Shown here: positions 1 through 10,168 of the stretch, one piece after another
How positions within the stretch are numbered: position 1 is the first letter of the stretch
Layout of the letters: every line of letters begins with the position of its first letter
The notes under the pieces: generated by a model
Database searches by the model: none
What the model was told of the DNA's origin: nothing
What the model saw: only the letters and a program-made list of their open reading frames with translations
Position numbers and translations under genes: made by a program
Source of the DNA: Pseudomonadota bacterium
GTDB lineage: Bacteria; Myxococcota_A; UBA796; CAJQPC01
NCBI GenBank assembly: GCA_024228935.1
Contig: JAAESX010000023.1
Location: 1-54,735, forward strand
DNA length: 54,735 nt
Direction of reading: 5' to 3'

Positions 1-74
1 GTCCTGTTTCAAAACAACCCTCCCAGGTCAGGCCGGGGTCTTCCCCATCTGAATGACCTGTTGGGACAACTCAG
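1..74. other. Window edge beyond the branching-enzyme gene
   Basis: Seventy-four bases downstream of the branching-enzyme stop. No gene, terminator hairpin or repeat could be recognised. Confidence 0.5.
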
Positions 75-1727
75 CTAGCCGAACAGTGCCAGGTCCACAT
101 CCGCGAACGCACTGTCAGCCAGCTCGGCCTCGCGCAGCTGGGCCTTCTGGGTCTCGGTCGGTTCGCCGCCTCGGTCCAGGTCCTGGGCCAGGTCGCAGAG
201 CCGATCGAACCGGGAGGCATGTCCTGAGACCCGCTTGAAGCCGTAGTCCGGCGCTCCCTTGGTGGTGACCACGAACGGCCAGTCGCTCGCCTGCATGAGC
301 AGGAGCTCCCGCGCCGCCTGGACCAGGACCTTCCGGACCGTGCTCGAACCGCGCCAGTTCAGGTCGCGGACGACGACGCCCATCCGGTGCTCGGCGCGGT
401 GGAGCACCTCCCAGATCCAGCGCGTCTTGTCCTCGAGCCAGACCCGGTCATCGCCCCCGTCACCCCAGGATCCGGCGGGGATCTCGACCTGCTTGTCCGC
501 GCTCGCGAGCACGTCGCTCGGCGTGGCCAGGTCCACCTCGGCGTCGGCGCCCAGCGTGAGCAGGACATCGCGGAGCCAGGCCGGCCCCTCGTGCCACCAG
601 TGGCCGAACAGCTCGGCGTCGAACGGCGCCACGAGCACCCCCTTCCGGCCATGGGCGTCCTGGTGGGTCTGGAGCATCGAGCGCACCATCGTCGCGAAGT
701 GCTGCGCGTGGGAGTAGACCGCGCCCGCGACGGCCTCGGGCTCGTACCGCTCCTTTCGCCCCAGATCCGCCCGAGCCGACGTGACCCGCCAGTACCGCAG
801 GCCGTCCTGACCGTGCTTCTTGTGGAACTCCAGGTAGCGGCCGTCGCCGGGGTACCCGATGCGCGCGGACCAGACCTGCTCGGAGAGCTGCCGGTGCCGG
901 GCCAGGACGGACACCTCGCCCACCCTGTGGACCTCGAGCGGTGAGCGCCACGCCCGCTCGGGCTCGTGACCCGCCTGGTCCCAGCCGACCGGGATCGGCC
1001 CGTTCTCGCCCAGGACCGCGCGCGTCCGGGCTCCCGCCAGCAGGTGCTCGTCGAGGACGGTCCAAGCGACCCCCTCACCCGCCAGGATGCCCTCGAGTCC
1101 CTGTCGGTCGACGAGCCCTCGATCGAGGACCGGAGGCTTCCACGGCCCCCCCGGTCGGTACGCGCACTCCGGGAGCCAGAAGCCGGTCGGACGGCGGCCG
1201 AGGATGCGCTCCGAGGTCTCGAGCCCGATGCGCACCTGGGCTCGACAGGCCGCGTCCGTCCGCAACAGGGGCAGGAACGCATGGGTCGCCGCCGAACCCA
1301 TGATCTCGATGGCGCCTTGCTGCCACAGCGCCGCGAAGGCGCCTGGGATGTCGCGGTCGATGGCGTCGAACTGCACGGCCAGGTCGACGAAGTGCTCGGC
1401 CCAGCGGGTGGCGAGCGCCACCAGCGTGACATCGCCCCCGAACTCGGCGGCGTCGGCCAGGGCCCGCTTCTGCCGGCCTCGGAGCCACCGAGCGAAGCGA
1501 TCCTGGAAAGCGGGGCTCGACAGCTGCTCGAGCAGGATCGGCGTCAGGCCGATCGCCATCGTCGGCGCGGCACCGGCCTGGCGGATGTCGCGGACGGTGG
1601 CCAGCAGGGGGAGCCACGTCTCGGCGGCCGCTTCGAACAGCCACTCCTCGCCGTGCGGCCAGCGGCCGTGCTCCAGGACCCACGGCAGGTGGCCGTGGAG
1701 GACGATGACGAAGCTACCGGCGGCCAT
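75..1727 (-). CDS. GH57 1,4-alpha-glucan branching enzyme (DUF1957 type)
   Basis: Predicted cytoplasmic glucan branching enzyme that would form alpha-1,6 branches in glycogen-like polymers. With the start at 1727 the protein has 550 residues. GH57 signatures are visible: HGHLPWV near residues 9-15, GFWLPECAY with the nucleophile Glu at about 187, and APFDAELFGHWW with the acid Asp at about 370. This spacing fits characterised GH57 branching enzymes. An in-frame ATG at 1772 would add 15 residues reaching into the upstream gene; the ATG at 1727 is preferred because the conserved first strand begins just after it. It overlaps the end of the upstream GH57 gene by 14 bases, so the two are probably co-transcribed. 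Family assignment is strong; substrate is inferred from the family. Confidence 0.9.
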   Translation of the reverse strand: MAAGSFVIVLHGHLPWVLEHGRWPHGEEWLFEAAAETWLPLLATVRDIRQAGAAPTMAIGLTPILLEQLSSPAFQDRFARWLRGRQKRALADAAEFGGDVTLVALATRWAEHFVDLAVQFDAIDRDIPGAFAALWQQGAIEIMGSAATHAFLPLLRTDAACRAQVRIGLETSERILGRRPTGFWLPECAYRPGGPWKPPVLDRGLVDRQGLEGILAGEGVAWTVLDEHLLAGARTRAVLGENGPIPVGWDQAGHEPERAWRSPLEVHRVGEVSVLARHRQLSEQVWSARIGYPGDGRYLEFHKKHGQDGLRYWRVTSARADLGRKERYEPEAVAGAVYSHAQHFATMVRSMLQTHQDAHGRKGVLVAPFDAELFGHWWHEGPAWLRDVLLTLGADAEVDLATPSDVLASADKQVEIPAGSWGDGGDDRVWLEDKTRWIWEVLHRAEHRMGVVVRDLNWRGSSTVRKVLVQAARELLLMQASDWPFVVTTKGAPDYGFKRVSGHASRFDRLCDLAQDLDRGGEPTETQKAQLREAELADSAFADVDLALFG

Positions 1728-3921
1728 TGCTCTCCACGGTGAGACGAAGGCGGAACAGCCGCTTCTCCTCACCCCAGAGCTGGACCGGCCACGACACGAT
1801 CAGGCACACACCCTGGTAGCTGAGCTCCAGGCCGACCGGGCCACCGCGGCGGACGGTGTTCACCGGGTAGTGCCACAGGTCACCCGGCTGCTGCTCGGCC
1901 GACAGCGTGACCTTGAGCTTCCGCGAGCTGTCGATCAGCGCGACGCTATCGACCTGCTCGACGAACCCGGCCTCGCTGACCGGCACCTCGTCGCACCCGT
2001 CGATGACGAGCCGCGCGGCGCCGGGCTTCGACGAGGACGCGCCGAGGTTGACCTCGACCGCGAAGCGACCGCGCACGGGGGCGTTGCTGCGGTTGACGAT
2101 CGAGTAGCCGACCTCGACGGCGGGCCGGTCCCGCAGGAAGGTGTACTGCTTGCGGATCTGGACGAGGTGGTCCTCGCCGTTCCGGACGACGCGCCCTTCG
2201 CGGGTGAGCAGCACGCGGTACTTCCGCGGGCCCTCGGCGATCGCCGTCACCACGCTGTAGGGCGAGTACGCGAAGTCCCCTTCCTCCGGGTACGCGTTCT
2301 TCTGCAGGTTCTCGAGCGAGACCTGCTCGCCGAAGAAGTGGTCGACGAAGGCGCCGCGCCCGTGCTCGTCGACCGCGTAGTGGTTCGCCAGCTCGGAGAG
2401 CGCCTCGTCGCGCTGCAGCTCGGCCAGCACGGTGGAGTCGTCGTCGTCGTGGGGGACGAACAGCTCGTAGCTCTCGGTGACCTCGCTCGGCTCCTCGACC
2501 TCGAGCACCAGGCTGGGCAGCAGGCTGTGGGCGTCGAGCTCCTGGTGCCACGGCTCGTCGCGTCGGGCCATGACGTCCAGCACGTTCCCGGGGAGCGTCC
2601 AGCTGCCCAGCTCGATGACGCTTCCGCCCTGATCCGGGTTGATGACGGCGCCGAAGTGGGGCGTGCGTACGAGCACCTCTTCGGTGCCATCGCAGTCCAG
2701 GTCCTGACGGAACGAGCGGATGCGAGCGGCCTCGCCAAGCGTGCGGGAGACCAGGCTCTCCGCCTCGCACAGGTTGCCGTAGGCCCCTGCGCGCAGCGCC
2801 GGCTCGTAGATGCCGCCGCGCGGCCCCGACCAGTACACGCCTGAGCCCTGGGCCCGGTACAGCGCCAGGCAGGCGTGCTCGAGGGCCCGCAGACGGACGG
2901 CGTCGGGGGACTCCTGGGCTGCCAGCTTGTCCTTCAGGCGCTGCACCTCGTCGCTGGCCTGCATCATCCGCTTGTGGATGCGATTGCCCTCCTCGTACCG
3001 GGTGAGGAGGCCCTCCCAGGTCCCCGCCCGGGTGTAGGGGCAGCGACGGCCGCCGTCGGCCTGGGTCAGCGTGGCCTCGGCGATGCCCGTCGAGGCCTCG
3101 GCCAGTCGCGCCGGAATCCAGCTGGGCAGGTAGACGCGCCCAGCGCACGGCGTACGGCTCAGGACCCGCGACGGCGTGGTCGTGCGCAGCCAGTGCGACT
3201 GCCCCTCGAGCGCGTCGAGGAAAGCAGCCCACCAGACCGAGAAGTACCGGCTGCCCACGATGTGCGCGAGAGACTCGACCGACGCCACCCAGCTGATGTG
3301 GTCCATCCCCATCGAGCGCCGCGCCTGCAGCAGCTCCATGGCCTGGGACGGCTTGCCGGGCCCGATCAGCACGTCCAACTGCGGGTCGGTGGGCAGCACG
3401 CGGAGCATGTGCCCTTCGCGCTCGGTCAGGTACCAGCCGCTCAGGCGACTCGGCCGGACACCCGCAGCGAGGAAGGCCTCGCCCGGGACGAACGCGTACT
3501 CGATCCCCGCCGCGGCGAGCAGAGACGGCAGGTGGGGATCCCAGGCGCCCTCGGCCAGGTACGCACCCGTCGGGCGAGCACCGCACCGGGACTCGACGAT
3601 CCGTCCCTGGAGCTGGATCTGGGCAACCGCGTCCCGCTTGGGGATCCCCGACAGGAAGGGATCCGCCCAGCCGCCGAGGAGCAGCTCGACGCGTCCCTTC
3701 TGGCGTAGCTCGCCGAGCAGCTTCAGCGCGTCGGGCTTCCGAAGCCCCAGCCAGCGGACGAGGTAGCCCGACAGATGAAGCGTGAGCGCGAGCTGCGGGC
3801 GGGCCCGGAGCGAGCGGAACACTGGCTCGAACCACTGCTCGTAGGCGTGCTTTCGGTCGCGCTCGGTGAGGCCCACCGGCACGTGCATGTGGAGGACCGG
3901 CAGGAAGCGGATCTGGGACAT
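1714..3921 (-). CDS. GH57 4-alpha-glucanotransferase/amylase-like protein, catalytic Asp missing
   Basis: A 735-residue relative of the GH57 4-alpha-glucanotransferases (Thermococcus enzyme about 659 aa), with the barrel followed by a DUF1925/1926-type beta-rich C-terminus. HMHVPVG at 11-17 matches the first GH57 region, and YLAEGAWDP at 121-129 carries the nucleophile-position Glu124. The segment that normally reads HDDGEKFG, with the acid/base Asp, instead reads WVASVESLAH (211-220); Ser214 sits at the Asp position. The downstream landmark with HKRMM is kept, so the alignment is secure. The protein may be catalytically impaired, or act as a glucan-binding or accessory subunit for the branching enzyme encoded just downstream. 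The fold is certain; activity is doubtful. Confidence 0.82.
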   Translation of the reverse strand: MSQIRFLPVLHMHVPVGLTERDRKHAYEQWFEPVFRSLRARPQLALTLHLSGYLVRWLGLRKPDALKLLGELRQKGRVELLLGGWADPFLSGIPKRDAVAQIQLQGRIVESRCGARPTGAYLAEGAWDPHLPSLLAAAGIEYAFVPGEAFLAAGVRPSRLSGWYLTEREGHMLRVLPTDPQLDVLIGPGKPSQAMELLQARRSMGMDHISWVASVESLAHIVGSRYFSVWWAAFLDALEGQSHWLRTTTPSRVLSRTPCAGRVYLPSWIPARLAEASTGIAEATLTQADGGRRCPYTRAGTWEGLLTRYEEGNRIHKRMMQASDEVQRLKDKLAAQESPDAVRLRALEHACLALYRAQGSGVYWSGPRGGIYEPALRAGAYGNLCEAESLVSRTLGEAARIRSFRQDLDCDGTEEVLVRTPHFGAVINPDQGGSVIELGSWTLPGNVLDVMARRDEPWHQELDAHSLLPSLVLEVEEPSEVTESYELFVPHDDDDSTVLAELQRDEALSELANHYAVDEHGRGAFVDHFFGEQVSLENLQKNAYPEEGDFAYSPYSVVTAIAEGPRKYRVLLTREGRVVRNGEDHLVQIRKQYTFLRDRPAVEVGYSIVNRSNAPVRGRFAVEVNLGASSSKPGAARLVIDGCDEVPVSEAGFVEQVDSVALIDSSRKLKVTLSAEQQPGDLWHYPVNTVRRGGPVGLELSYQGVCLIVSWPVQLWGEEKRLFRLRLTVESNGRR

Positions 3922-4004
3922 TCACAACGGGGCGAGCAGGCCGCCGAGGCTAACACTCCGCTGGGGCTCGGCAGCAGCCCGCGTCCCGGGATAGACAAGT
4001 CGAG

Positions 4005-5837
4005 ATGCCGTCGCTCGTCGACCAGTTCTGCCCGAACGTCCACGATGCCGCGATCACCGCGGCCGCGTGCGACCCCGACTCGGGCGTGCGTGCCACGGGC
4101 GACGCGGCGGGCGTTGTCGCCGTCACGCGACGCGGCGAGAGCACGCCCGGCCTCGTCTTCCAGCCCGGTGGACCGGTCACGGGAGCCATCGGGGTGATCC
4201 GCGGTGGGAGCCTGGTCGCTGTCGGTGACGACAACGGCACGGTCGGCGTGTACCGCAGCGACAACGGACAGCCCGTCTTCCAGGAGCTCCGCGAGGGAGC
4301 GCGCGGACGGGTCCGGGCGATGCGCGGGATCGCGCTCTCACCGAGTGGTCGCCACGTCGCCTCGATCGCGGTCGACGGCCTGATCCGCCTATGGGATCTG
4401 GAGACCGGCAAGCGCGACGTCGCCTGGCAGGGCTTCGGCGGCTTGACCGTCGCCTTCGACGCCCGAGGCGATCGCCTGTTGTGCGTCGACGCCCAGGGAC
4501 AGCCCAGGCTGATCGACCTGCGAAACCGCGAGGGTCTCCCCATGGACCGGCTCCAGATGCCGGCCACCCACGCCTACTTCACGCGCGACGGCACCTACGT
4601 CGTCTGTGCGGGCGGCGCGGGAATCTCGCTCCTGCGGGTCGTCGACGGCGTGCTCTGCACCAGCTTCGCGACGCGGGGCGGCTCGGGCATCTCGAGCATC
4701 GCGTTGTCGCCCGACGGACGCCAGGTCGCCGCGGTGACCCAGCGCTCGGTCCACACCTTCGACCTGCCCGAGCTCACGCCGGCCGGCTCGCTCCAGCACG
4801 GAGCCCCCTCGCCCAGCGGCGCCGGGTTCTGGGCGCCCGACGGCATCCGCGTCGCCGGCTCGGACGGGCTCATGCACGGCGGCGGCGACAAGGGCGTCCC
4901 TCCCGTGGTCGGCGCAGCGGGTTTCGGCAGCTGGCGCGTCGCCGCCCACGTCGATCGCCTGGCCCTGTGGAACGACGACAGCCGACTCCTGGTCTTCCCG
5001 TCGAAGACCAAGCTCGACGAGGCCCTCGTCGATCGGGACGGCCGGCTGATCGTCACGCGCCCCGAGCGTGGACCGATCGGCGTCTACAGCTCGCGCGATG
5101 GCCGCCTGCTCTTCGACGGCGGCCCCGAGACCAGCGGCAGCCCGGACGTGGCCGTCGGCGGCTCGGTCGTCTGCGCCCAGCTCAAGACCGGCGGCATCCG
5201 CTGGTGGGAGCTCTCCGGCAACCGCGCCTTCGAGCTGGCCTGGCCCAAGGCGATGGCGCTCTCCGGATCCGGCACGTGGCTCGGCGTCGTGACCCCGAAG
5301 GGCGCTGTTCGCATCCTCGACCCCAAGACAGGACAGGACGCGGTCGCCCCCCCTCGCCCACTCGCCGACGTGGGCGTGTTCCGGTTGGCGTTCGTAAACC
5401 GCCGGCCGGACCTCTTGATCCTCGACAACGACGGCGTCCTGGGCCACTACGACCTGGGCAAGAGCGCCCGCGAGGGCGTGCCCGGCGAGGGCCGCGACGT
5501 GCTGGACTTCAACGTCGCCGTCGATCGGCTGTGGGGCATCACCGGCGGGCAGTACTGCGCGCTGCGCCTGCCCGAGGGCGACACCTCGACCATCCTCGTG
5601 GTGGATCTCCACGCATGCGACGTCGTGCACGAGATCACCGGCCTGTCGCCGAAGACGTGGGTCGACCCGGAGTCCGGGAGGCTGCTCGAGCCGGCCCGCT
5701 CCGGGGCGATCCTCGAGCGCGAGATGGACGGGACCGAGCGGCGTGTCCTGCGCTCCCTCCCGGGCGACCAGTGGCTCTCGTTCAGCGGTCGAGGGATCCA
5801 GGGAGCGTCCGATGGCGCCGGGGGTGCGATCTCGTAG
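4005..5837 (+). CDS. WD40-repeat beta-propeller protein
   Basis: A 610-residue protein with no signal peptide or membrane segment. It is built of repeated blade-like units such as GIALSPSGRHVAS followed by GLIRLWDLETGK (about 108-134) and SIALSPDGRQVAAV further on, which is typical of WD40 propellers. It is probably a cytoplasmic scaffold; no enzymatic motif is visible. It is transcribed divergently from the GH57 pair across an 83-base gap. A GGGATAGAC element lies 8 bases before the ATG, and there is no clear Shine-Dalgarno sequence. The function is unknown. Confidence 0.8.
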   Translation: MPSLVDQFCPNVHDAAITAAACDPDSGVRATGDAAGVVAVTRRGESTPGLVFQPGGPVTGAIGVIRGGSLVAVGDDNGTVGVYRSDNGQPVFQELREGARGRVRAMRGIALSPSGRHVASIAVDGLIRLWDLETGKRDVAWQGFGGLTVAFDARGDRLLCVDAQGQPRLIDLRNREGLPMDRLQMPATHAYFTRDGTYVVCAGGAGISLLRVVDGVLCTSFATRGGSGISSIALSPDGRQVAAVTQRSVHTFDLPELTPAGSLQHGAPSPSGAGFWAPDGIRVAGSDGLMHGGGDKGVPPVVGAAGFGSWRVAAHVDRLALWNDDSRLLVFPSKTKLDEALVDRDGRLIVTRPERGPIGVYSSRDGRLLFDGGPETSGSPDVAVGGSVVCAQLKTGGIRWWELSGNRAFELAWPKAMALSGSGTWLGVVTPKGAVRILDPKTGQDAVAPPRPLADVGVFRLAFVNRRPDLLILDNDGVLGHYDLGKSAREGVPGEGRDVLDFNVAVDRLWGITGGQYCALRLPEGDTSTILVVDLHACDVVHEITGLSPKTWVDPESGRLLEPARSGAILEREMDGTERRVLRSLPGDQWLSFSGRGIQGASDGAGGAIS

Positions 5838-5933
5838 GCCCCGTCCGCATCTTTGCTGATATAAACGGAGTCCCCCGCCCGCCTTGCGCGGCACCCCTGC
5901 CCTCACGCCTCGGCCCTCCCGAACCCACCGGAC

Positions 5934-8261
5934 ATGAACCCACAGGTCACGCCCGTCGCCCTTCACCGGGCGGCTCAGCGCCGCTATCTCAGCTACGCGC
6001 TCTCGGTCATCACCAGCCGCGCCCTCCCCGACGTCCGGGATGGGCTGAAGCCGGTCCAACGGCGCATCCTCTACGCGATGTTCCACAGCCTGCACCTGCG
6101 CCCGGAGGGCCGGTACAGGAAGTCGGCCGCCGTCGTCGGCGAGGTGATGGCGAAGTACCACCCGCACGGCGACCAGTCGATCTACGACGCCATGGTCCGC
6201 ATGGCGCAGTCGTTCTCGCTGCTCCACCCGATGGTCGACGGCCAGGGCAACTTCGGCTCGCTCGACGGCGACTCCGCCGCGGCCATGCGGTACACGGAGT
6301 GCAAGCTCCGCCCCATCGCCATGGAGCTCCTGACCGAGCTCGGCAAGCAGACCGTCGAGTACCGGCCGAACTACGACGGCCAGTACTTCGAGCCCGTCGT
6401 CCTCCCGGCCCGCTTCCCCCAGCTGCTCATCAACGGCAGCGAGGGCATCGCCGTCGGCATGGCGACGCGGATCCCACCGCACAACCTGCGCGAGGTCATC
6501 AAGGCGTGCGTCCGGGTCATCGAGGATCCCGAGGTCAGCAACGCCCAGCTCTGTCGGACCGTCAAGGGGCCGGACTTCCCCGTCGGTGGGCGCATCCTCA
6601 CGTCGCGCGACGACCTGAAGACCGTCTACGAGACCGGCTCGGGCAAGATCGTCGTCCGCGGCGAGTACACGACCGAGAAGGTCGGCCGGAAGAACTACAT
6701 CGTCATCACGTCGATCCCGTACACGCTGAACAAGGCGACGCTCGTCGAGCGGATCGGCGGCCTGATCATCCACAAGAAGGTCCCCCAGCTCCTGGACGTC
6801 CGGGACGAGTCCACCGAGGACATCCGCATCGTCCTCGAGCTGCGCAAGGCCAGCGACGCCGGCCTGGCGATGGCGTACCTCTTCAAGCACACGCCGCTGC
6901 AGTCGAACTTCCACGTCAACCTGACGGTCCTCGTCCCCACCGAGAACCCCGACGTCTGCGCCCCGGCCCGCCTCGACCTCAAGAGCGTGCTCCGCCACTG
7001 GCTCGACTTCCGCTTCGACACGGTCCGCCGCCGTTTCGACTACGACGTCCGCAAGCTGCGCGAGCGCATTCATGTGCTCGAGGGCCTCGAGACCATCTTC
7101 GACTGCCTCGACGAGGCCATCCGCATCATCCGGGCCAGCGAGGGCAAGCGCGACGCGGCCGAGAAGCTGATGGACCGATTCGATCTGGACGACATCCAGA
7201 CCGAGGCCATCTTGGAGCTGAAGCTCTACAAGCTCGCTCGCCTGGAGATCCTGCTCATCCGCAAGGAGCTCGACGAGAAGCGCACCGAGGCCGCTCGCAT
7301 CCAGGCCATCCTGGACAGCGACGAGGCCCTGTGGACTGTCGTCAAGGACGAGCTCGAGGCCTTCGCCAAGCAGTTCGGACGTCCCCGCCGCACCTCGATC
7401 GGCGAGGAGACCGAGATCGTCGAGTACGACGAGGACGCCTACATCCTGGCCGAGGACACCTACGTCATCGTGACCCGCGAGGGCTGGTTCAAGCGGCTGG
7501 GCCGCGTGAACGAGATCGAGAAGATCCGCACCCGCGACGGCGACCGGGTCGGCTGGGCCATCAAGGCCACCACCCGCTCCACCATCTCGTTCCTGACGGA
7601 CAAGGGCGTGGCCTACACGATGCGCGTCGACGACGTCCCGGCCACCACCGGGTACGGCGAGCCCGTGCAGGCGCAGTTCAAGTTCGCTCCGGGCGAGCGG
7701 CTGGTCGGAGTCATCTCCCACGACAAGCGGCACCGCCCGCCGGTCGAGGAGAAGGAGATGGGGCTGTTCGACCAGGACGTGCCGCCGCCGCACGTCGTGG
7801 CCGTCACGAGGCAGGGCCGAGGCGTCCGCATCAGCCTGGACGCCTTCAAGGACGTGTCCAACAAGACAGGCCGGAAGTTCATGAAGACGTCCGGGGGCGG
7901 CGACGCGGTCGTGGCCGCCTGGGCCAGCAACGGGGGCGAGCACGTGTCGCTCGCCACGGCCAAGGGACGGATGCTCGTCTACCCGGTGGACGAGGTGAAC
8001 ACCGTCCGCGGCGCCGGAAAGGGCGTGCTCGCCATCAAGCTGAACGCCGACGACTCGGTGCTGGCCTTCGAGCTGACGATCGACAAGTTCGACGGCGCCA
8101 CGGTCACCACGACCCAGGGACGAGAGGAGACCGCGCGCATGAGCAAGCACCTGGGCAAGCGGGCCGACCGTGGCTCGGTCGTGCTGCGGCGCGGCGGCTT
8201 CGAGGAGTGGCTCACCGAGCCGGTCGTGCACTTCGGCCCCGACGACCGGGGGTCCAAGTGA
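5934..8261 (+). CDS. parC: DNA topoisomerase IV subunit A
   Basis: Type IIA topoisomerase A subunit, 775 residues, which cuts and rejoins DNA to decatenate chromosomes. The start region contains [18 protein letters not shown] (29-46). The catalytic Tyr120 sits in AAMRYTEC, and the winged-helix HPHGD motif is at 76-80. The C-terminal half forms a beta-pinwheel, but no GyrA-box (QRRGGKG) is visible. That absence, and the adjacent partner gene, favour topoisomerase IV over gyrase. The quinolone-contact Ser of GyrA/ParC is Gln81 here, while the acidic partner Asp85 is kept. It overlaps parE by four bases (GTGA). Confidence 0.93.
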   Translation: MNPQVTPVALHRAAQRRYLSYALSVITSRALPDVRDGLKPVQRRILYAMFHSLHLRPEGRYRKSAAVVGEVMAKYHPHGDQSIYDAMVRMAQSFSLLHPMVDGQGNFGSLDGDSAAAMRYTECKLRPIAMELLTELGKQTVEYRPNYDGQYFEPVVLPARFPQLLINGSEGIAVGMATRIPPHNLREVIKACVRVIEDPEVSNAQLCRTVKGPDFPVGGRILTSRDDLKTVYETGSGKIVVRGEYTTEKVGRKNYIVITSIPYTLNKATLVERIGGLIIHKKVPQLLDVRDESTEDIRIVLELRKASDAGLAMAYLFKHTPLQSNFHVNLTVLVPTENPDVCAPARLDLKSVLRHWLDFRFDTVRRRFDYDVRKLRERIHVLEGLETIFDCLDEAIRIIRASEGKRDAAEKLMDRFDLDDIQTEAILELKLYKLARLEILLIRKELDEKRTEAARIQAILDSDEALWTVVKDELEAFAKQFGRPRRTSIGEETEIVEYDEDAYILAEDTYVIVTREGWFKRLGRVNEIEKIRTRDGDRVGWAIKATTRSTISFLTDKGVAYTMRVDDVPATTGYGEPVQAQFKFAPGERLVGVISHDKRHRPPVEEKEMGLFDQDVPPPHVVAVTRQGRGVRISLDAFKDVSNKTGRKFMKTSGGGDAVVAAWASNGGEHVSLATAKGRMLVYPVDEVNTVRGAGKGVLAIKLNADDSVLAFELTIDKFDGATVTTTQGREETARMSKHLGKRADRGSVVLRRGGFEEWLTEPVVHFGPDDRGSK

Positions 8262-10168
8262 GCGGCTACGACGAGAAATCCTTCCAGTTCCTCGAGGGGC
8301 TCGAGGCGGTCCGCAAGCGGCCCGGCATGTACATCGGGGGCACCGGCAAGGAAGGCCTCCACCACCTGATCTGGGAGATCGTCGACAACGCCGTCGACGA
8401 GGCCATCAACGGCTTCGCCAGCTTCATCAAGGTCATCCTGCACGAGGACGGGAAGACCGTCTCCGTCGACGACAACGGCCGTGGAATCCCCGTCGGCATC
8501 GTCAAGAAGTACAAGCGCTCGGCGCTGGAGCTGGTCTTCACCAAGCTGCACGGCGGCGCCAAGTTCGACGACAGCAGCTACCTGACCTCGGGCGGACTGC
8601 ACGGCGTCGGCAGCTCGGTGGTGAACGCCCTGTCCACCTCGCTCACGGCGACGGTCCGACGCGAGGGCCGCGAGCACACCATCGCGTTCCGACGCGGCGT
8701 CCCCCGCCACGCCGTCCAGGACAACGGCCCGGCCCGCGGCTCGGGCACGCGCATCACGTTCTCGCCGGACCCGGAGATCTTCGGCCCGTTCGAGTTCGAC
8801 GCCGACCTCATCCGCGAGCGGCTCGAGACCAAGGCCTACCTGAACAAGGGCCTGCGCCTGCTGTTCCGCGACGAGGCCGCCAGCCGGACCCACGAGTTCA
8901 AGCACGACGGCGGGCTGCTCGACTACCTGGACCACCTGGTCAAGAAGGCGGACAAGGGCGTCGTCCAGCCCGAGCCCTTCTCGTTCGACCGGCGGGACGA
9001 CCTGCCCCGGATCGAGGTCGCCATGACCTGGACCGACAGCCCGCGCGAGCAGCTGCTGTCGTTCGTCAACGGCATCCCGACCCGCGATGGAGGCACGCAC
9101 GAGCTGGCCTTCAAGGGCTCGGTCGTGGGCGCGGTGCGGTCGTTCATCGAGGTCCACAGCCTCGAGGTCCGCGGCGTGAAGCTCTCCGCCGACGACATCC
9201 GCGAGGGCGTCGTCGCGCTGGTCTCGGTCTTCATCCAGGAGCCCCAGTTCCAGGGCCAGACGAAGGACAAGCTGAACAACCCCGAGGTACGCGCCCAGGT
9301 GGACGCGCTGCTGCAGCCTGCCATCGAGCAGTGGCTGCACGACCACCGGGCGTGGGGCGAGGCCATCGTCCTGCGAGCGGTCCAGTCGGCCCGGGCCCGC
9401 ATGGCGTCGCGCGCGGCAGCCAAGCAGGTCCGACGCAAGTCGGCCACCAGTCACCGGCTGAACCTGCCCGGGAAGCTGGCTGACTGCAGCTCGGCCGACC
9501 CGGCCGCCTGCGAGCTGTTCATCGTCGAAGGCGACTCGGCGGGTGGCTCGGCGAAGCAGGGACGCGACCGCCAGGTCCAGGCCGTGCTGCCCCTGCGCGG
9601 CAAGGTCCTGAACACCGAGAACGCCACGCTGGCCACCGTGGTGAAGAACGCCGAGCTCGGCGACATCGTCAAGGCGCTGGGCTGTGGCATCGGCGCCGAC
9701 TTCGACCTGTCGCGGCTGCGCTACGACCGGGTCATCCTGCTGATGGACGCCGACGTCGACGGCCACCACATCGCGACCCTGCTCCTGACCTTCTTCTACC
9801 GCCACATGCCCAAGCTCATCGCCGGCGGCCACGTCTACCTGGCCCAGCCCCCGCTGTACCGGATCGACGCCGGCAAGGACACGATGTGGGCGGCCGACGA
9901 CGTCGAGAAGGAGCGCATCCTGGGCCGGCTCCCCGCCCGCTACAAGCCCGAGATCAGCCGCTTCAAGGGTCTGGGCGAGATGATGCCGAAGACGCTGTAC
10001 CAGACCACGCTCGACCCGCGACGGCGCCGACTCCTTCGAGTCGAGATCCCAGACACCGCGCAGCTCGAGACGGACAACGTCATGTCCGAGCTCATGGGCA
10101 AGGACCCGTCCGCCCGCTTCCGCTTCATCATGAACGGGGCCGACCAGGTCGAGAGCCTGGACGTGTGA
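8258..10168 (+). CDS. parE: DNA topoisomerase IV subunit B (ATPase)
   Basis: GHKL ATPase subunit of 636 residues, starting at the GTG that overlaps the parC stop. Visible motifs are [13 protein letters not shown] near the N-terminus, [10 protein letters not shown] (ATP/Mg Asn motif), [14 protein letters not shown] (ATP lid), and the TOPRIM motifs [26 protein letters not shown] and [10 protein letters not shown]. The length matches ParE (about 630) and is well short of the long enterobacterial GyrB. KQGRDR and LNTE resemble ParE more than GyrB. It forms the A2B2 enzyme with the upstream product. The downstream membrane-protein gene starts inside its stop codon. Confidence 0.93.
   Translation: MSGYDEKSFQFLEGLEAVRKRPGMYIGGTGKEGLHHLIWEIVDNAVDEAINGFASFIKVILHEDGKTVSVDDNGRGIPVGIVKKYKRSALELVFTKLHGGAKFDDSSYLTSGGLHGVGSSVVNALSTSLTATVRREGREHTIAFRRGVPRHAVQDNGPARGSGTRITFSPDPEIFGPFEFDADLIRERLETKAYLNKGLRLLFRDEAASRTHEFKHDGGLLDYLDHLVKKADKGVVQPEPFSFDRRDDLPRIEVAMTWTDSPREQLLSFVNGIPTRDGGTHELAFKGSVVGAVRSFIEVHSLEVRGVKLSADDIREGVVALVSVFIQEPQFQGQTKDKLNNPEVRAQVDALLQPAIEQWLHDHRAWGEAIVLRAVQSARARMASRAAAKQVRRKSATSHRLNLPGKLADCSSADPAACELFIVEGDSAGGSAKQGRDRQVQAVLPLRGKVLNTENATLATVVKNAELGDIVKALGCGIGADFDLSRLRYDRVILLMDADVDGHHIATLLLTFFYRHMPKLIAGGHVYLAQPPLYRIDAGKDTMWAADDVEKERILGRLPARYKPEISRFKGLGEMMPKTLYQTTLDPRRRRLLRVEIPDTAQLETDNVMSELMGKDPSARFRFIMNGADQVESLDV

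Noticed and set aside
4389..8231. Very long open frame on the minus strand (1280 codons) opposite the WD40 and parC genes
   Set aside because: A shadow of GC-rich coding sequence. The translation is Asp/Val/Leu/Arg-biased with no motif, and the plus strand carries unmistakable parC and WD40 sequence.
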